A DNA stretch of 15,104 nt, taken from positions 1 to 15,104 of the forward strand of contig CAZWHE010000103.1 in assembly GCA_964633825.1 (NCBI GenBank), written 5' to 3'. Positions 7,354 through 13,239 of this stretch are shown one piece after another. Position numbers and translations under genes: made by a program. Numbering within the stretch: position 1 is the first letter of the stretch; each line of letters starts with the position of its first letter. The notes under the pieces are model-generated. The model ran no database searches. It was not told the origin of the DNA and was given only the letters and a program-made list of their open reading frames with translations. Source of the stretch: CAZWHE01 sp964633825. GTDB taxonomy: Bacteria > Planctomycetota > B15-G4 > CAYZWU01.

Positions 7354-9714
7354 ATGCTTCCAAAAAAAGGGTTGTTCTTCTTCTTTCTCCTCGCGCTGGC
7401 GGGATGCTCGAAAATCGAAGAGCCTCAGGCAGCGCCCGATGTCGTGACCGTTGACTTTCTCGAACCGCTCGGCCTGAAAACGAACGGGCTGGCGCCCCAG
7501 ATCGTCTGCGCCGACTCGGCCCGGAACCGCGTCTTTGCCGCCTGCGCCAACTCGAGCGCCCTGGCCGTTGTCTTCCCGGAGGAGAACCGGGTCTCGACCA
7601 TTCCGATCGGCTCCCGCATGCCGCGCAGGCTCCGAAACGGCGGCATGGCCGTATCAGGCAGAACGGGGAAGCTCTTCCTCTGCGGCAGGGAAAGCCTCAT
7701 CATGGCGGACCCCGAATCTGAAGAAGTGCTCATCGCCGAGCTGCCCGGGGATTTCGAGGCAATCGCCCTGGACGAGAAGCGGAACCGCGCCTGGCTCGCG
7801 GGACGCACGCGAGGCGAGGCCGCGGTCGTGAACGAAGAGACGGGAACGGTGCGCCTCATCTCATACACGTCTCAGACGCCGCCCCTCCCCTTCATGGCGG
7901 CGTCGGCGCCTCCTTCGATCCGATTCCCCTTCATCGACGAAAACCGGAACCGCATCTACATCCTGGACGGGTGCACGGCCACGCTCTTCACGATCGACGG
8001 CAACACCGAAAAGCTCCTCTCCTCCCGAAAGCTCCCTGTCGAACCATTCCCCCGCTGGCACGCGGCCGGGTTCAGCCGGTCGAGGGGACTGATCTACGCG
8101 GCGCTCGAAAACGAGCGGCGCCAGTGCGCCCTGGCCGTGGCGGTCGACGTCGACGGCGCGGACGACGTGGTTGTCGAGATCCCGAAGGGGCACACCGAAC
8201 CGGCCGGCGTCACCTGCGACCCCGACCGGGGCGAGCTCTACATTCCCTACGACAACAACGAGCTGATCCACCTCGTCACGTTCGGCGAAAAGCCCGAGGC
8301 GACCCCCATCGCCCTCCCCCAGAAAGGCATGGGCGTGGACGCCGCCGATTACGACCCCTCCACTCGAACCCTCTACGCGGCCGGATGGATGCAGGCCGCC
8401 CTCTACATGGTGGACATGAAGGAGAAAAAGCGAACGCTCACCGTCCCCTTCTTCCCCGTTTATCCCCACATGAACAGCATGGCCCTGAACCGGGCCGACG
8501 GGAAGCTCTACGTTCCCTCGGGGTCAACGGCCGTGAACGGGACTTTCGGTTCGGCCCTCTCCGTGTTCGATCCGCGGACCCTCACGTTCTCCGAGATCGA
8601 GACCGGCTGGGCCCCCGTGAGCCTCGTCCGGAAACCGGGCGCAGAGTCTTTTTACGTGTTCGGCGCCGAGAAGGAGTTCGCCGAGGTGAGCCCCGACGGC
8701 GCCTATGTCATGCACAGCCTCCCCCACCCCTATCCGAGGGAGGCGATTCCGTCGGGCGACGGTGAAAGCGTGCTCGTCGCCTACGGCCCCCACTCCTCCA
8801 TGTGGCCCAACTTCTACATCAGCGGAACGCGGAACGGCATCTGGAAGATCGGCTCCGACTGTACAATCTTCGAGGACACCTTGACCCCGCGCCTCGTTCA
8901 GGGAATGGTCCATGACAAGAATGGGCGGCTCTGGATTCTGCAGAACACCTGGGGAAATGAGGAGCCCTTTCTCATCTGCTATGGGCCCGAGCCTTGGTCC
9001 GTCCTCCGCCTCCCGCCCAAAGTCGACAACGAATGCCTCCTGCGCCTTCTCGCCATCGACGAAAAAACCGGCCTGCTCTATGCGGGGCGAACGGGCAACC
9101 TGAACAGCGACAAGGGCCTCGTTCATGTTATCGACCCGGATACGTGCGAGATCAAAACGACCGTCGAGGTGGGCCGCACTCCCACGGGGATCTGCGTTCT
9201 CCCCCACCAATCCCTCGTTTGCGTGACCAACTTCGACGACGACACTCTTTCGATCATCAAGGGCGCTGGCGACGAGGTTGCGGTCGAGCCGACGGGCCGC
9301 AAGCCGATCGCCGTGGACGCCCACGCGGGAACGATCTACGTGGCCAACCATCTCGGCGAAAGCCTGAGCGTTTTCGACGGAGAATCCCGTGTTGTGCCGC
9401 TCCCGCCCGGCGCTCTGCCGAACAACATTCTCGCCGACGAGCGGACAGGTCTCGTCTATATCACGGCCCACGCCCCGTCGGAAGCGCGCGTCTATTGCTA
9501 CGACCCGGAGGAGGATGCCGTCAAAACGATCCACACGGCGTCCCACCCTTACGGCGAGGTGACCTTCGACCAGGCCAACGCCGCCTTCGGGGAAAGGGGC
9601 CAGTGGGGAGACGGCATCTTCCGCATCACCGACATGGCGTTCGACAAGGAGGGGCGGCTCTGGATCACCGACTATCTCGGCGGAAAGCTCTGGATACTGA
9701 ACCGGGTGAGATAA
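7354..9714 (+). CDS. Lipoprotein with beta-propeller (YVTN/NHL-like) repeats
   Basis: Predicted lipid-anchored envelope protein of 786 residues. The N terminus is a lipoprotein signal: MLPKK, a run of F/L, then LALAGC with Cys18 as the lipidated residue. The rest consists of repeated short beta-strand units typical of beta-propellers, such as RNRVFAACANSSALAVVF, GLVHVIDPDTCEIKTTVEVG, GTIYVANHLGESLSVFDG, GLVYITAHAP and the last unit GRLWITDYLGGKLWILN. This resembles YVTN/NHL and SMP-30-like repeat families. The length could hold two propellers of about seven blades. No catalytic motif or haem site (CxxCH) was seen, so a binding or scaffold role is the most that can be inferred. The start at 7354 is preferred to the GTG at 7282 because of the SD site and lipobox. 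It may be co-transcribed with the C25-like gene. Its stop is 5 bp from the palindrome at 9719. Confidence 0.8.
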   Translation: MLPKKGLFFFFLLALAGCSKIEEPQAAPDVVTVDFLEPLGLKTNGLAPQIVCADSARNRVFAACANSSALAVVFPEENRVSTIPIGSRMPRRLRNGGMAVSGRTGKLFLCGRESLIMADPESEEVLIAELPGDFEAIALDEKRNRAWLAGRTRGEAAVVNEETGTVRLISYTSQTPPLPFMAASAPPSIRFPFIDENRNRIYILDGCTATLFTIDGNTEKLLSSRKLPVEPFPRWHAAGFSRSRGLIYAALENERRQCALAVAVDVDGADDVVVEIPKGHTEPAGVTCDPDRGELYIPYDNNELIHLVTFGEKPEATPIALPQKGMGVDAADYDPSTRTLYAAGWMQAALYMVDMKEKKRTLTVPFFPVYPHMNSMALNRADGKLYVPSGSTAVNGTFGSALSVFDPRTLTFSEIETGWAPVSLVRKPGAESFYVFGAEKEFAEVSPDGAYVMHSLPHPYPREAIPSGDGESVLVAYGPHSSMWPNFYISGTRNGIWKIGSDCTIFEDTLTPRLVQGMVHDKNGRLWILQNTWGNEEPFLICYGPEPWSVLRLPPKVDNECLLRLLAIDEKTGLLYAGRTGNLNSDKGLVHVIDPDTCEIKTTVEVGRTPTGICVLPHQSLVCVTNFDDDTLSIIKGAGDEVAVEPTGRKPIAVDAHAGTIYVANHLGESLSVFDGESRVVPLPPGALPNNILADERTGLVYITAHAPSEARVYCYDPEEDAVKTIHTASHPYGEVTFDQANAAFGERGQWGDGIFRITDMAFDKEGRLWITDYLGGKLWILNRVR

Positions 9715-9718
9715 ATAA

Positions 9719-9893
9719 CCCGAACATTTCACGCGATTTTGTGACGAGGAGCCGCGAAACGTGCTGTAACAAGGCGCGCGAGCGTTCCGGCCGCAGGCCT
9801 GTTTTTGACAGGTTGAGGATCGGAACGTGATACGCAACGCAATTACCAGCGCGTCTCGCGGCTTCGCAGTAGAAAGCGTGTGAAATGTTCGGG
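9719..9893. repeat. 175-bp imperfect palindrome between convergent genes
   Basis: The two ends are exact inverted copies of 14 bp (CCCGAACATTTCAC at 9719-9732 and its complement at 9880-9893). Moving inward, GCCGCGAAACGTGCTGTAAC pairs imperfectly with the complement of ATTACCAGCGCGTCTCGCGGC near 9845-9862. GTTCCG (9784-9789) pairs with CGGAAC (9821-9826). The centre is CCTGT-TTTTG-ACAGG at about 9798-9812. All pairs share one centre near 9806, so the whole block can fold as one long interrupted hairpin. It fills nearly all the space between the lipoprotein stop (9714) and the Yip1-like gene stop (9920). A bidirectional terminator, a REP/BIME-like dispersed element or a MITE-like mobile element are all possible. 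No flanking target duplication is obvious. Confidence 0.8.
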
Positions 9894-9919
9894 CTAAATA
9901 AAAGACGATTGCTTCAATC

Positions 9920-10663
9920 TCATCGAACCGACAGGGACCCCACAAGAAAGACGAGACCGAGAACGGCTCCGACGGCGGCTTCGCTCAAAACGAGGGTGAG
10001 AAAACCCTTCCTGCCCGAAAACCTGTGGACCTTGCTGAGGCAGAAAGTGACCAGGAAAATAGCCCAGAGAAAGAGAACTCCCTCGGTTACGGTGAAAAAG
10101 AAGTAGAGACCGTCCCAATAGCGTTCGGTCAGGTTAAAGGCAAATTTGAATGTCCAGAGAACGATCGTTTCGACGGCCGAAAAAGGAAAGAGGAGATTCC
10201 ACGGAAAGGGGCTCAGGTCGAGTCCGGGCCTGGGCCTGGTGAAAAAATCTTCTCCATAACGCGCGATCCTCAAAAGATAGAGAATGACCAGCGCGGCCCG
10301 CGGCGCCATTCCCCAGGCCACGGCGGCGCGCACCTCGATAAAGGCGCCTTTCCCGCCGAGCCGCCTGCCGAGCCAAAAGAGGAGCCCGCCTTCCAGATAG
10401 AGAACGGCCATCCCGTAACAGTATCCGAGAAAGACGACCAGACCGATGGCGGCGGGCAGTGAGAGACCGCCGCTCCGGTCGAAGGACGAAAGCATGATGG
10501 CCGTGCCGGCCGTCACGGCCAGAGGGACGACGAGCAGGCGCGGATCGGTGTCGATGATCCTCTTGATCGTTTCAGCCGGATGGAGCCAGATCGAGATCAG
10601 GGGATGGCCGAGCTTCTTCGGCGCCTTTCTCCGCTTTCTCTTCAGCACCGGCGGCTTCTTCAT
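9920..10663 (-). CDS. Yip1-like integral membrane protein
   Basis: Predicted inner-membrane protein of 247 residues with a very basic N terminus (MKKPPVLKRKRRKAPKK) and about five hydrophobic segments: LLVVPLAVTAGTAIML, LPAAIGLVVFLGYCYGMAVL, AAVAWGMAPRAALVILYLL, FFFTVTEGVLFLWAIFLVTF and LSEAAVGAVLGLVFLVGSL. The layout, with ISIWLHPAETIKRIIDTDP before the first membrane span, resembles bacterial Yip1-domain proteins, whose function is mostly unknown. I chose the ATG at 10663 because AGGAGGG stands 3 nt upstream. An in-frame ATG at 10729 would add 22 residues and overlap the end of the radical SAM gene. It follows the radical SAM gene by 25 bp on the same strand, so the two are probably one transcription unit. 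Confidence 0.72.
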   Translation of the reverse strand: MKKPPVLKRKRRKAPKKLGHPLISIWLHPAETIKRIIDTDPRLLVVPLAVTAGTAIMLSSFDRSGGLSLPAAIGLVVFLGYCYGMAVLYLEGGLLFWLGRRLGGKGAFIEVRAAVAWGMAPRAALVILYLLRIARYGEDFFTRPRPGLDLSPFPWNLLFPFSAVETIVLWTFKFAFNLTERYWDGLYFFFTVTEGVLFLWAIFLVTFCLSKVHRFSGRKGFLTLVLSEAAVGAVLGLVFLVGSLSVR

Positions 10664-10666
10664 AGA

Positions 10667-10673
10667 CCCTCCT
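10667..10673 (-). promoter_or_regulatory. Ribosome binding site for the Yip1-like gene
   Basis: AGGAGGG read on the minus strand, 3 nt before the ATG at 10663. It decides between this start and the longer in-frame ATG at 10729. Confidence 0.65.
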
Positions 10674-10688
10674 CTTTTCGCCGGCTCC

Positions 10689-11585
10689 TTAAAATCCCCT
10701 GTGCAAGCCGGCGCTGCGGGCGGCCGCAAGGGCGTCCCGGAATTCAGAGCGCGTAATCGATCTGCTTATCCCGGGAAACTCGCCCGCTCGAAAGCAGGGC
10801 CTGTACTGATCCATAACGTTGATATATGTCTCTTTCGAAATCTCTTCGGCCAGAAAACGAACGGCCTCGCGGGTTCCGGAGAGACCCCCGGGCAAGACGA
10901 GATGGCGTACGAGCAGCCCCCGCCTTGCGGCGCCGTTTTCGTCCACATCGAGATCGCCCACCTGGCGGTGCATCTCCCGCAAAGCGGCTCTGACAATATC
11001 GGGATAGTCGGGCGCCCGAGCCAGCTCTTCGGCTGTTTCCGGGTCCATGAACTTGAGATCGGGCATGTAGATTTCGACGAAGCCCTCGAGGGTTTTCAGT
11101 GTCTCCACGCTCTCATACCCCCCGCAGTTCCAAACGATGGGAAGGCTGAGACCGCGCGAACGCGCCTGCACGATCGCGTCGATCAAAAGCGGCGTAAAAT
11201 GCGTGGGCGTCACAAAATTGATGTTGCGGCAGCCCGCCTCCTGCAGCGAGAGCATGATCCCGGCCAGATCGTCGGGAGAGGCTTTGCGCCCGACCCTGTC
11301 GTGGCTGATGTCGTGGTTCTGACAGAAACAACAACCGAGATTGCACCCGGCGAGGAAAACGGTTCCAGAACCGCGTCCGGCCACGAGCTCGGGCTCCTCG
11401 CCGAAATGCGGACCGGCGCTCGATATGATGATATCGTCGCCTGTACCGCAGAATCCGCATTCACCCTGGAGGCGGTTGACGCCGCATTCCCTCGGACAGA
11501 GGGTACAGTCTTCGAGCGCTTCTCGGGCTTTTCTGATCTTCTCGGCGCGCTCTCCGATGGGTTTCTCCCTGCAATGCTGACCGTT
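10689..11585 (-). CDS. Radical SAM protein, PflX/COG1313-like; start unresolved
   Basis: Cytoplasmic iron-sulfur enzyme of the radical SAM superfamily, close to the PflX/COG1313 group related to pyruvate formate-lyase activating enzymes. Substrate unknown. The cluster-binding CX3CX2C is in AGCNLGCCFCQNHDIS, followed by TPTHFTPLL, IVWNCGGYES and PDLKFMD, all typical of this group. The first canonical start in the frame is GTG at 11384. However, the 67 codons upstream, back to TAG at 11586-11588, encode conserved family sequence: an extra cysteine-rich head CTLCPRECGVNRLQGECGFC, then HFGEEPEL. I therefore extend the gene to 11585. No ATG, GTG or TTG exists in that stretch; an ATC at 11558 has GGGAG just before it. 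A rare start codon, a base error or a frameshift with the ATG at 11605 are the options. The Yip1-like gene lies 25 bp downstream. Confidence 0.75.
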   Translation of the reverse strand, partial: NGQHCREKPIGERAEKIRKAREALEDCTLCPRECGVNRLQGECGFCGTGDDIIISSAGPHFGEEPELVAGRGSGTVFLAGCNLGCCFCQNHDISHDRVGRKASPDDLAGIMLSLQEAGCRNINFVTPTHFTPLLIDAIVQARSRGLSLPIVWNCGGYESVETLKTLEGFVEIYMPDLKFMDPETAEELARAPDYPDIVRAALREMHRQVGDLDVDENGAARRGLLVRHLVLPGGLSGTREAVRFLAEEISKETYINVMDQYRPCFRAGEFPGISRSITRSEFRDALAAARSAGLHRGF

Positions 11586-11678
11586 CTAACTCGTTCTATT
11601 ACCATAACCCGAAACCCCTGATCTGTCCATTACTGCCGTACGTGAATGACATGATTTGAATGCTTACCGGAAAATTTA

Positions 11679-11707
11679 TTGGAAAACGAAATATAAATAA
11701 GTATAAT
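11679..11707 (+). promoter_or_regulatory. Sigma70-type promoter for the kinase-like gene
   Basis: TTGGAA (11679-11684, four of six to TTGACA), a 17-bp spacer, then a perfect TATAAT at 11702-11707, in the AT-rich space between the divergent radical SAM gene and the kinase-like gene. It lies 31 bp before the ATG at 11739. Confidence 0.6.
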
Positions 11708-11738
11708 TATTTATGGGGGCTTTTGTTCGGGTTGTGCC

Positions 11739-12449
11739 ATGCCGACATACGAAGCGATCGTCGAATCTCATGTAAGGCGATGGATTACACGCCGCCGTCT
11801 TAGAGAACAGGTCCGTCGCGAACACGAAAAAGAGACGACCCCTCCTGTAATTCCACCGACCATTACCGTGTCCTACGCCTATGGAGGCGGCGGTGCCAAG
11901 ATCGCCGAAGACCTCTCGAAAATCCTCGGTTTCCAGCTCTTCGACCGGGAAATCATCGAAGAGATCAGCCGAAACACCAAGGTTCCGACCCAGATCATCG
12001 AGCTTCTCGACGAAGGCAAGCAGGAACTTGTCACGTCTCTCATCGAACAGATGTTCACCAAGCGCGTCATGGATGATATGAGTTACGTTCATTCGCTGGC
12101 CCGGGTCGTGCGCTCCATCTCCCTGCTGGAACCCGCCATTTTCATCGGCCGCGGGGCTTGTCACATCTTGAGAGAGACCGATGGTTTTCACGTCCGTTTC
12201 GAAGCTTCTTTTGATGACCGCGTGAAAAGAATCATTGAAATCGAAAACCTGCCCGAGAGCAAAGCCAAGAAAGAAGTGGTCATGCAGGATCAGATGAGAC
12301 ACCGCTTCATAAAAACCCATTTCAACAGGGATATCCAAGACCCGACGGCATATCATATCATCATCAATACGAGCCGGATTCCGCCGGAAGAGGCAACGGA
12401 TTTGGTTCTGTCTCTCTATCGCAAGAAGGCAAACCTGAAGGGAGGGTGA
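11739..12449 (+). CDS. Cytidylate kinase-like family protein
   Basis: P-loop nucleotide kinase-like protein of 236 residues, resembling the cytidylate-kinase-like family (Cytidylate_kin2). The actual substrate of this family is not well established. A basic extension (residues 1-40, with RRWITRRRLREQVRREHEK) precedes the domain, which opens with TITVSYAYGGGGAKIAEDL (41-59). Here GGGG replaces the GSGG usual in the family, and there is no classical GKT/GKS. Then come LGFQLFDREIIEEIS, the conserved IFIGRGACHIL (about 135-144) and FHVRFEASFDDRVKRI, the equivalent of the family's nucleoside-binding segment. The tail HIIINTSRIPPEEATDLV matches the family end. No good Shine-Dalgarno site precedes the ATG, so the N terminus is less certain. 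A promoter lies at 11679-11707. The stop is 2 bp from the next gene's ATG, so translational coupling is likely. Confidence 0.78.
   Translation: MPTYEAIVESHVRRWITRRRLREQVRREHEKETTPPVIPPTITVSYAYGGGGAKIAEDLSKILGFQLFDREIIEEISRNTKVPTQIIELLDEGKQELVTSLIEQMFTKRVMDDMSYVHSLARVVRSISLLEPAIFIGRGACHILRETDGFHVRFEASFDDRVKRIIEIENLPESKAKKEVVMQDQMRHRFIKTHFNRDIQDPTAYHIIINTSRIPPEEATDLVLSLYRKKANLKGG
12440..12445 (+). promoter_or_regulatory. Ribosome binding site for the zinc-ribbon gene
   Basis: GGGAGG ends 6 nt before the ATG at 12452 and lies inside the last codons of the kinase-like gene. It favours this ATG over the GTG at 12446, which would be too close to the site. Confidence 0.7.
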
Positions 12450-12451
12450 TC

Positions 12452-12853
12452 ATGGAATGGAAGTACAGCTGTCCCAAGTGCACGGCCATACTGAATCCGG
12501 GGTCGAACATCATCCTCGTCGGCCGCCGCGAAGGAATCGAGTCTCTCCTCGCTTTTCACCCCGAGCCCGGAAATTACGAGCTGAAGGTCCCGCACAACGT
12601 GGCCATCAATAACGGGGATTCCTGGGAATTTTTCTGCCCCGTTTGCCATGCCGATCTCAAGACGACCCACGAGGAGAACCTGGCCGTGCTCGACATGACC
12701 GATGGATCGGGAGAATGGTACCGCGTCCTCTTCTCACGCATCGCTGGTGAGCACGCCACTTTTGTCATTGCCGCCGGGCCGGAGATCAAGGTCGAAAAAT
12801 TCGGACCCGACCTGGCAAAGTACGAACACTGCCTCTGGCACAAATACCTGTAA
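12452..12853 (+). CDS. Small zinc-ribbon-like protein, CPxC/CPxC
   Basis: Protein of 133 residues, function unknown. Two CPxC knuckles, CPKC (residues 7-10) and CPVC (62-65), are placed as in a zinc ribbon with a 51-residue insert. The insert contains a basic GRREGIES and NYELKVPHNV. The C-terminal half (about 75-133) looks like a small beta-rich domain (EWYRVLFSRIAGEHATFVIA) and ends in YEHCLWHKYL. No signal peptide or membrane segment. The ATG at 12452 has a good SD site and is 2 bp from the stop of the kinase-like gene, so the two are almost certainly one operon and may act together. It could bind metal or nucleic acid, or serve as a partner of the kinase-like protein; nothing in the sequence decides. 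Confidence 0.72.
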   Translation: MEWKYSCPKCTAILNPGSNIILVGRREGIESLLAFHPEPGNYELKVPHNVAINNGDSWEFFCPVCHADLKTTHEENLAVLDMTDGSGEWYRVLFSRIAGEHATFVIAAGPEIKVEKFGPDLAKYEHCLWHKYL

Positions 12854-13000
12854 CAGGCGGGACACAATACGTAGCAACCCGTAGCCGCCTTCTCTTTTCC
12901 GTCATCCGGCAAAGAGGAGGGAAGCGCACAAGAAGCATCCAGGCTCCCGGACGCAAGGGGTCTGCGAACAAGTCCTCGCAAAGCCTGCGGATTATGCTCG

Positions 13001-13010
13001 NNNNNNNNNN
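13001..13010. other. Assembly gap (10 N) inside the inverted repeat
   Basis: Ten N exactly adjoining the left edge of the perfect hairpin at 13011. Assemblers often break at such structures. The true distance between the two flanks is unknown. Confidence 0.95.
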
Positions 13011-13108
13011 TCATCCAGTCAAGAGGGGGATATCTCAAGAATCTCGCAAACCCCTTGCGTCCGGGGCCTGTGCGAGATTCTTGAGATATCCCCCTCTTGA
13101 CTGGATGA
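13011..13108. repeat. Perfect 38-bp inverted repeat with 22-nt loop
   Basis: Bases 13011-13048 and 13071-13108 are exact reverse complements over all 38 positions. The ends are TCATCCAGTCAAGAGGGGGA on the left and its complement on the right. The 22-nt loop (13049-13070) can fold further through CCCC/GGGG (13051-13054 with 13063-13066). The loop sequence CCCCTTGCGTCCGG recurs in inverted form at 12947-12960. This could be a very strong hairpin in RNA or single-stranded DNA, or an inverted artefact at a contig end next to the N gap. Confidence 0.85.
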
Positions 13109-13175
13109 TGGAAAAGAGAAGAAAAACCATGGATCATTACGTATTGTGTCCCGTCTGTCTTCGACCGGTTTTATA

Positions 13176-13184
13176 TGCTATAAT
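13176..13184 (+). promoter_or_regulatory. Extended -10 promoter for the M14 gene
   Basis: TGCTATAAT: a perfect TATAAT at 13179-13184 preceded by the extended -10 TGn at 13176-13178. No good -35 is found at 16-18 bp spacing, which fits an extended -10 type. It lies about 55 bp before the ATG at 13240. Confidence 0.55.
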
Positions 13185-13239
13185 ACCTTCGTTCGAATAA
13201 GCCTGAACCCAACAACCTCAGCCGGACAAGGAGGACGCC

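Larger units (their letters stand above)
12853..13158. repeat. Composite imperfect inverted repeat (about 306 bp)
   Basis: Two related copies face each other. The outer arms pair over 21 bp with one mismatch (12853-12873 with 13138-13158; core CGGGACACAATACGTA is exact). A second block pairs 17 of 18 (12890-12907 with 13103-13120, core TTCTCTTTTCC). A third pairs exactly over 16 bp (12946-12961 with 13050-13065, containing CCGGACGCAAGGGG). Segments between these blocks have diverged or changed length, as expected for two copies of an element and not for a recent duplication. The element starts at the stop codon of the zinc-ribbon gene and ends just before the M14 promoter. It accounts for most of the 386-bp stretch 12854-13239, which has no credible gene. 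Confidence 0.75.

Noticed and set aside
8524..9945. Minus-strand open frame of 473 codons across the lipoprotein and palindrome
   Set aside because: Antisense to a GC-rich propeller gene with a clear signal and repeats; no domain visible.
10446..11621. Plus-strand open frame of 391 codons
   Set aside because: Antisense to the radical SAM and Yip1-like genes; no recognisable domain.
12574..13137. Minus-strand open frame running through the N gap and into the zinc-ribbon gene
   Set aside because: It depends on N bases for continuity and translates the palindrome; it is antisense to a better-supported gene.
13130..13200. 23-codon frame beginning MDHYVLCPVC
   Set aside because: The CPVC motif is tempting, but the frame is tiny, overlaps the repeat arm and the promoter, and has only a weak ribosome site.
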